This document shows, piece by piece, positions 37,201 to 47,661 of a DNA stretch of 64,000 bases; positions within the stretch are counted from its first letter, which is position 1, and every line of letters starts with the position of its first letter. The stretch lies in NCBI GenBank assembly GCA_903813345.2, contig CAIIXF020000001.1, positions 4,526,001 through 4,590,000 on the forward strand, written 5' to 3'. Position numbers and translations under genes: made by a program. Under the pieces are notes generated by a model. That model was given only the letters and a program-made list of their open reading frames with translations, was not told where the DNA came from and ran no database searches. This DNA is from Owenia fusiformis. Its lineage: Eukaryota > Annelida > Polychaeta > Sabellida > Oweniidae.

Positions 37201-40200
37201 TTTATGCTGTTCTTCGATATTCCTTGTCCTTATTTGGATATTTATTTTTCATCATTTTCTTTGCATACACAGTCGTAGATATAATATGGAACAAATTGCG
37301 GTAAACGCTTTCCTGGCCTGTCTGGGTAACCATAGTTACCATACTAACCAAAGTTACACAAATTATCGAGTAATTATTTAGCTCCAACATCAAAGTGTTA
37401 AATCTTACCTTAGACATGTAAAACGCTTGATAATTGACGAAATATAATCAATTGAATTATATTTTCATTATCGCCCGCCATGTTGCTAAATGTTGTTTCC
37501 GGTAGTCTAAATGTAAAACAGGTAACGAAACGGAATCATAATTATTTATTACACAGAGATCGATTCCAAAGCCGTTCTCTCATACTTATCACTTTTCTTA
37601 TTTGAAACAATAACTTTTCTAAATAACTTCCGTTCTTAATGACACTGCTTCCCATTCAACTGAATCTTCGTGTAACAAATACTTATGATTTCGTTTGATA
37701 TAGTTTTACATCTAGACTCAGATTAACCTGGAAGTGACCTTGATATGGCAAAATGAAAAAATTAAAAAATTCAAGCGGCATGCTTATGTTTCTTCAATTA
37801 CCAAGCGTTTTACGTGCCTAAGGTAAGATTAAATACTTTATAGTTGAAGCAAAGAAATTTATTTATCATTTGTGTGAATTTGGTTGGGTAGACAGGCCAG
37901 GAAAGCATTTCCCGCAATATAGATGAGGCAAGTGTGTATGACGCTCGTATGCAAGAAAATAAGAAAAAATAAATATCCAAATAAGAAAAAATAACAACAA
38001 ATAACATCATACGAGGGTCAGATTTATATGACTAGAGTTTTACAAACATGCCTGAAAATTAGATATTGTGCAAAACACATTGGATGATCTTAAACAGTTT
38101 TCAGTTAGAGACTAAGAGTTTAAAACTCTACCATATGACAAAGGGGACACTGTTTAAGCAGAAAACACATTTCACACTTTCATTGATCATTTTGAGACAG
38201 TTTTAACTGTTCAACAGTTCAGGGGTATGTTACCTACACCAACAGTTAGAGGGCCTCTTGTGGAAGGAAGTTGCCCTCTGTGACCAGGAATCTGAGAAGC
38301 CCTTCATCAAATATCTTTAAAAAATCAAAAGAAAATCCAATATTCAATGTTTTGAGCCATATTTCATTAGAATTAGTCCATGATTTTTGAAGATATTGAC
38401 ATTTCAAGATCATATAGGTGTATGTTCGCGATTTCACTGGAAACTGTTTTCGTATATGGAAGCTTATAGAACATTTCTTTGGATCATAATAGATTTGCAA
38501 CGAACAAAGGAATGATGCTAGTTTTAAGCCATAATGTGCGGGATTCAAAATTTAACAAAGTCAGAAATATTAGTTCTTTAAGACTGCAGCTTTAAAAATG
38601 TCAGGGGAAGGGTGTTGAAGGGTTGAAGTATCGTGGATTTTGAAAATCACATTTTATCTATTTTCAGTAATAATTTCTGCAAATTTCAAGATTAAGAAAA
38701 ATGACTGGTACCAATACATATTTTAGACCTTCCTCTACAACATGTGAAAATAAAGAAGAATTCCTGCAAGTAATAAGGGAAATATGGCCTGTTGCAGGGG
38801 TTCACTTTTTTGGACCACCCTATAAGTATTGGAAGTTACATATATGGTATTGTAATATAACTGGAATGACACGTTGGAAAAAAATGAATGATACAATTTT
38901 CAGTATTTCTTCAAGCTAAATGAACATCTAAGCCCTTCCTGAACCAAAATATTACTTTCAGTTTGTAGTATTTTCATTTTGGGGCATATATGCTGTAGAC
39001 AGGGAGCTAGTATACCCCAAAGCCTTGGATGACATCATCCCAGCTTGGCTTTGCCATGTCACGGTAGGTTTGCAGGATATGATATCCTGTCCCTCAAAAT
39101 ACACAATCACTGATGTAGATAACACTACACTGGTGACTGGAGCTTTTAAATACTTGTTAAAGGATGCAGACCTGTTCATTAAGCATCATCCAAAGGTTTC
39201 CATGAGTTCCCCACATGGAGATGGTCAGGAAATTTGACACATAGAATTTTCCCAGGAGGTGGGATATTGACATAGTACTTCATCCAGGAAATAAGGATTT
39301 TGAAATGCGTATTCCCAGGAATCAGAATTTTGACTATATTTGACCAGCTATTATTGCTCCCAGGGCTGGGATATTGACTCGCTATGTTGCTCCCAGAGTA
39401 GGTACTTTGACAGCCCAATTTTTATTTTGTCAAAGATCCCAAACCCTTTCTGCACGGGGCCTCATTCAAACCTTTGAGTCGTGCAGTTCACATTATTCTA
39501 GCATAAGGCCTAAGCTAGTGAATTTGATGTTAACCCTTTGGATCAAGTGAAATAGGCATGCTTTGAGTACTTTTTTGATTGTATGCCTTTATGAATATGA
39601 ACTGAATTGGTCTGCTCCTTCACATTCTATACATGTATAAGATGCATACATTGGAATGATGACACGCTTTGACTGATGATATATCACTATTAAGTATATT
39701 CAAAAATGTACATTGATGCAAAATATTGAACTCTCTAAAGTATGGTACAATCACAAAAACTTGATATCAATGGTATGAGTGTCTCAACAGTAGGGACCAT
39801 CATATATCAATTATATGAGGGAGCTGAGTTAGTCTGAAAAAGTCATCAATTCTGTGTATTTGAAATCTACTAATTCAAATTTTCAATTTTTAGTTTTGAT
39901 GTTTGTGGCATTGGTTATATATTCAATGGATAAACTCCTTACAATGAATCCATTGGATATATTAACCAACAAGAATGCAGAGACATTACAGTATTACAGT
40001 GTTATGCAACTACTAATACAGCTATATAGCATATTGATTTGTACATCCTTAAAAAGTCATTAAAATACAAAAGTATAAATCAGTATTGCTCTCCCTTTCT
40101 TTAGGCCTAGTCACTTTTTACTATGCCCTATTTCCCCTTCTTTTAGATATACACTTGCATCTTCCCTTCCTCTCTCAAAGTTCCGAATTAATGTTTTCTA

Positions 40201-43200
40201 GTTTGTTGTTATAACATTTTGGGGCATATATGCAGTGGATCGGGAGCTTGTATACCCTACACACCTAGATAAGATTATCCCAGTCTGGTTAAATCATGTT
40301 ATGGTAAGTATCTTTTCACAGTGGTTGGAATCGAATTACTCCTCACTATTGAGTATACTCCCTTGACTATTAATTTACTCGAAGGAGGATTGGCATCCAT
40401 GATTCCCAAGTAATATTTGTCAGTGGAGGATATGCTCCCATAATTCCCAACCAACATTATTTATTTATGCAAATGTGACCTAGGCATAGATGAACTTGTT
40501 TCAAAGGTTTTGTACTTAATTCTTCGTAATTATTATCTTTTTCATAACTATTAGACCATCCACCCAGCCACTGAACAATTTTTTTATGAAATTGTTCCAA
40601 AAATGATTTTCTTCTATAAAGCCTCCGTCACATTTGCTTTATGGTGGCTATAGCTTCACAAAATCGATGTAGAAAATCTACATTGTACTGCTTATCCTTG
40701 TGATTTATGCTGCATATTTATCTCAATTTTGGGAACCTTTGGCTGCCTTACGGTTGCCATAGATCAAATTTGACTGATACCTCAGTGAAATAAAGTGAAC
40801 AGACATACTTCAGTGCAAAACATTCATCCACACTGAACCTGTTGATAGCTCACTATTTTATATAAAGACATCTATATAAAGTAAAACGTGTAAAGTGGAA
40901 CACCTCTATAAGTGGAACACCTCCATGTGGAACACTTCAGAGGTACCATTTTAGGTGTTCCACTTACATAGGTTTTACTGTATAATAGCACAATTTGTAT
41001 TATATTTAATTTGATAGAGGAAGCATAATCATCTACCATTTGCACTTGCTGTATATGTTATATATAAGAAAATGTTTTAAAATACATGTTATTAATATTT
41101 GAATTTGTATTTTCATGCAATAAGTTAACAATTAGTAATAATATAGAAAAATATCTATTCTGTTCGATTGAATTAAGTAACAGCCTACTTGTGTCACTTG
41201 ATGTATAAAATATCTGCACATCAAGGATCCTTTCATGACTTATTTTACACTTCCAGCATACTACAATTCTGCCAATCCTGTTGATAGAGAAGTACCTTGT
41301 CTACCATGAATACCCAACATTCAAGAAAGGGGTCACCATCACAGCAGGGGTTGGCCTAACATACCTAACATGGTAACATATTCATATATTTAATTTGATA
41401 TAAAAAATTGTCATCCACCAACTCTCATGAATTAACCAAGATACAGAAGTTTCTTTTGCACCATTTTATACTAAACAGGTTTATGAGCCAAACATATGTT
41501 CCAAATTTGCTTGTAATATGGAGCATAAGTAGTTTCCCAAAGATGGGTGCAAACTCAGTTTCTCATTTCTGATTAGACCTGATCAAAATATGCCAACTTT
41601 TGCATTGCATTATCAAGTGCATGTACATGGGTTTTGAAGTGGGTGTGAGTATTTTCTTGGATCAGTACCTTAATCACTGCAGACATCTCATTCTGTTTTC
41701 AGGGTATTCTGGATAGCATTCTACAAAAACTTCTGGGTGTATCCAGTGTTAGAAGTCCTAAGTTGGGGTGGACGACTTGCCTTTATTGGAGGACTTCTTG
41801 TAATGCTCATATTTATATACTCTTCTGGACAGGCATTTACTAATAAAATATGGAGTAAGTGAATCTTTATTAAACACAATCTCAAGTTTTTTCATTGTAA
41901 CTCTCTTTGGGAGGGAGGGGGTATAAAAGTACAAATATTTGGTTAGTTTGGTTTTCTGCTACTTGCACTTTATTTAACATGTAAAATATATTGTTGATGA
42001 CTCTATCACTCTTAAACAATCATTTTGTCCCTTTCCATTTTGTGTAGCAAAGTAATTAAATGATATCACTAGAAATGATCTGATATCCCATGATTACAAT
42101 CAAAAAGTCCAAAAATTTGAAAAATCAAAATTTGTTCGGTTGATAAACATTATGAGGCTGATAAACAATTTTCTAAAAAACATTACATGGATCTCCATAA
42201 TATCAGAAATATCATTGCACAGAAAACACAACAATAGTGGGATAACATTTTTATGTCACCATCAAAAAGTGTCGACATATTTTTATGGTCTCCATTTTTT
42301 GTGACGGCGGATTGTGGTTGGCAATCGGTGGGTGGCGGTTGGTGGTAGGTGTCTGTTACAATTTCTTAAAACTTCCAATAACTTAACAAATACTGTTTAA
42401 ACTTCAGTTTTTTTCAAAATCATCTACAAGTTTTCAGAAGTTTAAAACTGACTTTATGTTTAAGATTTGACCTTTCCAAGGTCAAGAAAAGGTAAAAAAG
42501 GTCTTTTTTCAACTAGCTTCAAATTGACCATTTTTTCAAAATCAATTAGAAGCTCAAAAGTTCAAATCTGACTATAGGCTAATTTTTTCAAGTTGCTTCA
42601 AATTGACCAATTTTTTCAAGATTGTCTACAAGTTCTCAGAAGTTCAAATCTGACTTTGGGTTTGAGATTCCACTTTCAATGACCTTCTCAGGGTCAAAAA
42701 AGTTTTTTCAAGTTGCTTCAAATCTACAACTTCTCAGAAATTCAAATCTGACTTAAGATTGAATAATATTGTGAGCAACTTGGTGGTGACATTTTGTCAT
42801 GTTAATGCCTTGTTTGTAAACATGTTGATATTTAGGTGTGTAACCAGGCACATGCAAGCAAAAAATAAATTGGTGTAAAAAATAAAAAAGTAAGGCAAAA
42901 TATTTTGTTTCATAATCTTTCCTTGAAGACTTCTTCATTACAAAGTCTGATATTGCTCAAAACGCACCATTTAAAGCTGGACTTTGCCCCGAAACACAAT
43001 CTTGGGTTGTTTCGGGGGTGAACTTTATCATTTTGAGCTTAATGAAAGATTATAGAATGATGAACAAATGGGGCAAATCTTGTGTAGAAATACTTACGAT
43101 AAATGTGTCATTTCAAAGATTTTTCATTGAATTGGAAAGGTTTCTAAATGAAGAACGTGACGTCACTTCCGAATCATAGCATTCAAAATAAGTAGCGTTT

Positions 43201-44104
43201 AATTACTTCCACCATACATAATATCACAGTGGTCTAGCGGTAGAATGCTCGCTAAGCACACGGGAGGCCCGGGTTCGAATCCCGTGATCGCCTTTTTATT
43301 TTTTTAACTAAATGATTGTTCTTTGATATTACGCTGAAAAAACAATTTTTATTTACATAAACTTTATATTAGAGCTTGAAAATGTAAAAACCATATATGT
43401 CAACATATTGCGTTTTGGAGCGATGTGCAGGTTTAAGGTCTAAAATCAAAAAATTTCTGAGAGCATCCCCCTAGTCTTGCTCGGCCTTCGGCCTCGTGTA
43501 CCTGCTATCAAAATCCTTGTTACACCACTGATATTAATTTCAAAACAAGTAAGGGCAGTTGATATTGACTGCAGTGATAAAAGAAGCATACAGAAAATCA
43601 TACTACAATGATATCAGAATAACCAGTATGAATATTTGTATAATTAATTAGAAATATGAATTTTATATTGAGATCTCCTTTTAGGCTCTTGGTACAAATA
43701 TCAATTGACTGACACCACCATACATATACATGTATGTGTGGAATAGTCATTAAAATCAAAATAATACACGTTTTGTCAAATTATTTCTAATGTAAACAAT
43801 TACAATCAATTTCAATTAGCTAATTGCCAAGGTTTTACAACATTAGGGGCAATTTAATATACATATGTTTGCAAATAAATAAATAATAAATAATGAAGGT
43901 TATCTCATGGGCCAGGATGTTAACAAAAGTTGAAGATGTTGGTCAATGCAGAAAGAAATCAATGCTGGTTATTATAAGATCATATTGGCATCATTTAGCC
44001 TATTTCCTCATGAATCATTTACATGTACATGTATTGTATTTGTTATTTCAGATGTATCTAAACAGAGACCTTCTAAACAAAGACAATTTCAGAAACAAAG
44101 TTAG
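31216..44104 (+). CDS. AIG1/ADTRP-family FAHFA hydrolase with alternative exons
   Basis: Exons: 31216-31356 (first exon a) or 34252-34437 (first exon b); 36636-36779; 38962-39063 or 40202-40303; 41257-41372; 41703-41854; 44052-44104. Phases join in every combination, giving 235 aa from start a and 250 aa from start b. It is an AIG1/ADTRP-type multi-pass membrane protein. The landmarks [39 protein letters not shown] and WVYPVLE match the human proteins. Human AIG1 and ADTRP hydrolyse fatty acid esters of hydroxy fatty acids using a Thr and a His. The Thr is T43 (start a) or T58 (start b); the His is H130 or H145, first residue after the duplicated exon. Both are present in all combinations. 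Which vertebrate paralogue is closest cannot be said. The C-terminal tail is short and basic. The last intron is about 2.2 kb. Confidence 0.9.
31791..32250. repeat. foldback minisatellite between alternative first exons
   Basis: A short perfect hairpin (12-bp arms of CTATACTAGTAT, 31791-31819) precedes an array of about 40-bp units around ATTGTCACGGTTGT. The units run in one orientation to about 32040 and then inverted to 32250, so the two halves can pair. Such inverted arrays are typical of foldback elements. It lies in the intron after first exon a. Confidence 0.6.
32829..32924. repeat. perfect 29-bp inverted repeat hairpin
   Basis: Positions 32829-32857 and 32896-32924 are perfect reverse complements around a 38-nt loop. 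Probably the remnant of a small inverted-repeat element or a stable hairpin. No target duplication is evident. Confidence 0.7.
32988..33548. mobile_element. Tc1/mariner-type MITE
   Basis: Terminal inverted repeats of about 33 bp, AAGGGTGAGACAAAAATTGC on the left and, reversed, CTGGGTGACACAAAAAATGG on the right, both followed by CACCCACTAATTT. TA lies at both borders (32986-32987, 33549-33550), the Tc1/mariner target. It is 561 bp long with no transposase. Confidence 0.7.
34252..34437 (+). other. alternative first exon b of the AIG1-like gene
   Basis: Encodes 62 residues beginning [20 protein letters not shown] and ending [11 protein letters not shown], then GTAAGT in phase 0, as in first exon a at 31216. 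It carries its own first membrane segment and the catalytic Thr (YLT), but the rest is very different from exon a and has a longer cytosolic start and a longer loop. Two diverged first exons imply two promoters. No second copy of the shared downstream exons exists between them, so a separate gene is unlikely. Confidence 0.75.
34497..35328. mobile_element. TTAA-flanked TIR element (piggyBac-like MITE)
   Basis: Bounded by TTAA at 34493-34496 and 35329-35332. The left end reads AGGCCCCATGTAAAGTTT and the right end reversed AGTCCCCGTCACAAGTTT. No coding frame. It inserted about 55 bp after first exon b of the AIG1-like gene. The TTAA target and AGGCCCC-type ends suggest piggyBac. Confidence 0.6.
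35399..36416. mobile_element. Tc1/mariner element, non-autonomous
   Basis: A 1,018-bp element with inverted repeats of about 27 bp beginning CGAGGGGGGATTCATAAG and TA at both borders. The termini are of mariner type. The open frames inside do not resemble a transposase that I can recognise, so it is decayed or non-autonomous. Confidence 0.75.
37057..38822. mobile_element. Tc1/mariner-like element carrying a nested insertion
   Basis: The ends are inverted: CAGGGTGGTCCAAAAAGTG at left and the reverse of the same with CCACCCTA at right, next to TA. Removing the nested element at 37180-38033 leaves about 0.9 kb without a recognisable transposase. It lies between AIG1-like exon 36779 and duplicated exon copy a; its right end is about 140 bp before that exon. 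Confidence 0.7.
37180..38033. mobile_element. Mutator-like foldback MITE nested in mariner element
   Basis: The flanks carry a 10-bp duplication AGAGTTTTAC (37170-37179, 38034-38043). The ends read TAGTCATATAAATCCGAC and its inverse. Inverted similarity continues inward for roughly 240 bp per arm (for example TTTCCTGGCCTGTCT near 37310 against AGACAGGCCAGGAAA near 37890). Long inverted repeats with a 9-10-bp duplication are typical of Mutator-like elements. It is clearly younger than its host element. Confidence 0.7.
38962..39063 (+). other. duplicated internal exon, copy a (34 codons)
   Basis: Phase 0 at both ends, AG acceptor and GTAGGT donor. Encodes [19 protein letters not shown] then [15 protein letters not shown]. 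Copy b at 40202 has the same length and phase. Using both would add an extra membrane segment and invert the topology of the rest, so they should be mutually exclusive. Confidence 0.85.
39894..39992 (+). pseudogene. possible third, decayed copy of the duplicated exon
   Basis: Between the two good copies lies a stretch preceded by TTTTTAG that reads [21 protein letters not shown]. It lines up loosely with [20 protein letters not shown], but one base short relative to the acceptor and with no donor in place. Similarity is weak and could be chance. If real, it is a broken exon copy. Confidence 0.3.
40202..40303 (+). other. duplicated internal exon, copy b (34 codons)
   Basis: Phase 0 at both ends, acceptor TTCTAG and donor GTAAGT. 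Encodes [19 protein letters not shown] then [15 protein letters not shown]. Nearly all changes from copy a fall in the second half, just ahead of the catalytic His. Copy b resembles human AIG1 (WLNHGM) more closely there. Confidence 0.85.
40876..40982. mobile_element. MITE-like repeat of the GTAAAAC family
   Basis: A short copy in the AIG1-like intron, from TAAAGTAAAACGTGTA to ATAGGTTTTACTGTA, with repeated AAGTGGAACACCTC words inside. Same family as 5785, 26285 and 29027. Confidence 0.5.
42252..42813 (+). mobile_element. GTCACC hairpin-family element, about 560 bp
   Basis: Starts ATGTCACCATCAAAAAGTG and ends GTCATGTTAATGCCTTGT. The interior has about four diverged units with TTCAAATTGACCA, TCATCTACAAGTT and TCAAATCTGAC. 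It lies in the last AIG1-like intron. A terminal hairpin, an internal minisatellite and no visible target duplication resemble non-autonomous Helitron- or pearl-like elements; that assignment is an inference. Confidence 0.65.
42975..43432. mobile_element. TTAA-bounded element containing a tRNA-like unit
   Basis: The left end reads AGCTGGACTTTGCCCC after TTAA (42971-42974). The right end reversed reads ACCTGCACATCGCTCC, preceded on that strand by TTAA (43433-43436 region). The ends are imperfect inverted repeats. The tRNA-like sequence at 43232-43293 lies inside. It has no protein frame. Confidence 0.45.
43232..43293 (+). tRNA. tRNA-like pseudogene with intact pol III boxes
   Basis: A good A box (TGGTCTAGCGG) and a perfect B box (GGTTCGAATCC) at tRNA spacing, followed by a T-rich tract starting at 43294 suited to pol III termination. 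The anticodon arm (CTCGC, loop, CGGG) has a mismatch or extra base, and the 5' acceptor strand barely pairs with the 3' side, so a charged tRNA is unlikely. The D arm and variable region look most like tRNA-Gly. It is probably a tRNA-derived unit inside the repeat 42975-43432. Confidence 0.5.
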
Positions 44105-44475
44105 AACATACAGTATTTATTAGAACAGTGTAAGAAAGGAAAACTCTACAGTATATGGATATTATGATTACATGGATTAGTGTTGCTCATAAAGGGACAA
44201 TTGGAGCAGCTATGGGTTATTGCAGCGTGAAAATTAAAATATTGTAAGAATTAAAAGTATTCTTTATTAAATGTCCATTCATTCCTTATGGGTGGTAGGG
44301 TGGTAAATCTAATTTTTTACATTGCATCTCAGATAAAGATAATCACATGCATATAGAAAATACAAGATGTAACTTGTGCATGTCTCTTTGCCTTTATATA
44401 GACTACTAAGTGGCTAATGTGTATTGTAAGAGTCTGAAGCCATTTGTATATAGAACAAGAGTGTTTTATATCATT

Positions 44476-44485
44476 AATAAATAAA
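44476..44485 (+). terminator. polyadenylation signals of the AIG1-like gene
   Basis: Two overlapping AATAAA hexamers about 370 bp after the stop codon at 44104, at the end of an AT-rich non-coding stretch. The position fits a normal 3' UTR. Confidence 0.5.
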
Positions 44486-44577
44486 ATATGAAATAATTCC
44501 GGAAAGTTTTGTTTTGTATCTTCGTTTCGTGAAGTTGTATTGATTTCTTTAGTAACTCTTTCAGCTCATATTAACAT

Positions 44578-44777
44578 ACTGTAAATTGCTTTTATTTGAC
44601 CGCTGTTTTAATTTGGCGGATTGATTAAACCGCCAAATTAAGTTTTCTCCAATTTTTTGAGAAATCCCTGGGGATTTTCATTCAGTGACTTTTCCATTTT
44701 GTTGAAAATCTGAACAAACATGGATAAAGTGTTCAATTGTCCAAATGAAATAGCCCCAAATGAAAGCAATTTACAAT
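44578..44777. mobile_element. 200-bp MITE with TACTGTAAATTGCTTT ends
   Basis: Starts TACTGTAAATTGCTTTTATT and ends with the inverse (AAAGCAATTTACAATA). An internal small hairpin is built on AATTTGGCGG and CCGCCAAATT. A related fragment lies at about 57490-57550. No coding capacity. Confidence 0.55.
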
Positions 44778-45386
44778 AAATCTAATTTCTATATGATTAG
44801 GCCTACTGTTTACTGTTATGGGTAAACCTTTCCTTGCTGATTTTCTATATTATGGTTTTCAAAAGGATTAAATTTCAAAATTGTCTTCTTTGTTTAAATG
44901 TCCTATCTGTGTACTTATTAATTGATTAAAACGATTATTTGAATGAAAGATATTGCTTAGCTATGAATCTTTTATTTTTTAATAAATGTGGTGATGTTGA
45001 AATGAACTGAGAAACTGTAGCCGATAATTAAAAACATATATTTTGCACACATTTGGAGCAAAGATTTGAGGGAGAAAAATGTTTGGTAGAAAAATGCCAA
45101 GTGCTACAGAAAAAGGTATATAGATGTAAACTGAAATATTCTCTCAAGACTGATTTCATATCGGAAGATTTTCCTTGGATTAAATCAGCTGCTAGTAAAT
45201 GTGCTCATTTTGAATGGAATTAAATGATTGTGATAAACTTCCTTTCAAGGTTCTTTTTGAAGGTGTTATATTTCAATAAAATTATACTGTACTATTGTGG
45301 TTATTATTCTAAGATTTTATTTTTGTAAGATTAGTGTCAGTGTTAAATAATTAATGATTTGTTAAAATTTGTACATTTTATTTCAG

Positions 45387-46290
45387 CGTTTTTCACTGTT
45401 TTTGTTGTTGCCAGCATCTTCTATGTGCTCTATGCTGTCATGATGGTACGTCGCTGGGAATTCACATTTCCTGTGGATTACACCTCAATAACCAATTGCT
45501 CACGATGTGGATGCACAGCAATGAAGAAGCAGCATTACATCATTTTGGCAATTCCTCGGAGTGGTTCAACTATGCTTAATGATATTATATGTCAGCATCC
45601 AGATATTGGATGCACTGACGAACCTCTACATATTGAAGAGTTGCTGCCAAGGGGCCTTATGGGAGCCTCCTCAGATAATGTAATGCAATACCTGCTACAA
45701 TCGGTTCATAAACTGGATTGTAATAAAGTTTATGGGTTCAAAGTTTTCACAGACCATTTATACGAGGCTAATATACCACTCAAAGATTTGATCAGGATAT
45801 TGAATAAACCTAAAATTATTTTACTTACAGAAAAAATATATTGGAGTCATTTGTTTCATTAAAAATCAGTCTAAGGACAAAAATTTGGAATATTCACTTG
45901 GATAGCCTGAAAAAAATTCCTCTCCCAACACCTCAAAATGTCACCCTCGCTTTGGACGAATATGTTTACTGGACAAGTAAAATTGAAAAGCGCTGGAAGG
46001 GGCCTCTTAAGGAGTTTGATACATACCCCAATAATATGAAAACCATGGTGACATATACGGACATAACTGAAAACAGGGATGTTATTATACCAAAACTTGT
46101 AGAGTTTTTAGGGTTCAAACCACAGTATTTTAGTCCAATGAATATTAAATTGAATCCAGCGCCGCTGGAAGATAAAATTGCAAATTATGGGGAGTTCATG
46201 GCTCAGTTAGAGAAACACAATGTTTCAATGTATCTAGATGTAGCACAAATGCTTCGATCAATTCATAAAACAAATGCTCGGAAACATTGA
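45387..46290 (+). pseudogene. Stf0-like sulfotransferase, frameshifted tandem copy
   Basis: Nearly identical to the intact copy at 48442. It retains the membrane anchor, the 5'-PAPS loop (IPRSGSTML) and the C-terminal part. At about 45826-45832 it has CTTACAGAAAA where the intact copy has CTTTATAGAAAA. That one-base loss shifts the frame inside the 3'-phosphate-binding region, so translation ends at 45862; the remainder lies in another frame to 46290. It also lacks the in-frame ATG upstream of the TTTCAG at 45381-45386. Either this is a young pseudogene or the shift is a sequencing error. Outside the shift the differences are modest, so decay is recent. AATAAA at 46604 could have been its polyadenylation signal. 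Confidence 0.8.
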
Positions 46291-46635
46291 ATTTGAAAAT
46301 ATACTTTGTCTCCACTGCAAATGAACAAATGTTGATGAATCAAAGTGCATGTAAATGTTTGATTTCATGTAGGTATAGTTGTACAGTATTTCAAGTGGAA
46401 CAAATGTTGAATCGAAGTACAGTACTGGTACATGTAAATGATTAATTTCATGTAGGTATTTATTTCTACAATTGATTTAATGACCTTTGCATTACAACTA
46501 TTTTCAATGAAAATGTAAATTCACTTTGTGTGAGCCTACTTCCAGTTTACTTAATCTGTAATCGTGTGTGGAGAGTGAAGTTATTTCCAAAAGAAAAATG
46601 TCAAATAAAAATGTTTCGGTATCAGATTATGTTAA

Positions 46636-46926
46636 CCTCTTGAATCCCAGGCTTTAAAATCGCTTGAAACCAGAGATTTTTTCATTTTTGCCACCTCTTT
46701 TCATTATACTACATACCTATACCACTTCAGATGCTCAATTAAGTAAAATTAGACGGCAGAGATCATTTCTACACATTTTAAAACACTTTTTGTGTAAATT
46801 GGATGAAAAATGTTCAAATAAGAGCAATTTTAGTGAAAAATTTTGTGACGGATTTTCTCGTCACTCTGGGTTTCAAGGTCATTTCTAAGGTGACGAGAAA
46901 TCTCGTCACTCCAGGTAGTCAAGAGG
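46636..46926. mobile_element. piggyBac-like MITE (291 bp)
   Basis: Flanked by TTAA at 46632-46635 and 46927-46930, with inverted ends CCTCTTGAATCCCAGG and CCTCTTGACTACCTGG. No frame of note. It lies just downstream of the broken sulfotransferase copy. Confidence 0.75.
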
Positions 46927-47661
46927 TTAACAATATTTTATTTATTTTGACCTGCTTCTTTAGGATTGATGCCATTTGTATGACATAAAACGAGTGTATA
47001 ATATCATTAAAATAAAACGTAACATTATTCATCCAGCAAGTTTTCTTTTGAAATTTCGTTTGATGTGGAATCAATTTTTAGTTAAAGTTTTGTTTGAAAT
47101 CATATCAACCCTTTCAGTCGGAGTCACCCTTGCAGCTCACATTCACATAAACCTGGATTACTGTTTACAGGTTTAACATTATCTTGCTAATTTTATACAT
47201 GAAGGGTTGCAAACAGGTTAAAAGGTCAGCATAATGGATGTTGTTTAAATGGAATTCAAATGTCACATATGTGTGAAATCTATGTATATCAATGATTATT
47301 TGATGAATAGATAATGGTTATCTATTGATCTTTTGATTTTAAAATATGGTGATGTTGAAATGAACTGAGGTATTAGTGAGATATTTACAATTAAGAACAC
47401 ATATTTTGTGTGCATAATAGTAGTAAAGATTTGAGGTATTGTAGAAAATGTTGGATAAGGGAATTTATTTCTGAGAAAATGCCGAGTGCTGCAGAAAAAG
47501 GTATATTAATTGAATTATTCTCTCAAGAATGATAACATCTTGGAAGATTATTCATAGGAACATTTGCTACATACACTTGTCCAAAAGGAATTAAATGATT
47601 CATATAAACTTGTTTTCATTGTACTTTAAAAGTACTTTTTTGATAACAATGTATAAATTTT

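Noticed and set aside
43232-43293. A functional tRNA gene
   Set aside because: The acceptor stem does not pair and the anticodon arm is irregular, so it is listed only as a tRNA-like pseudogene.
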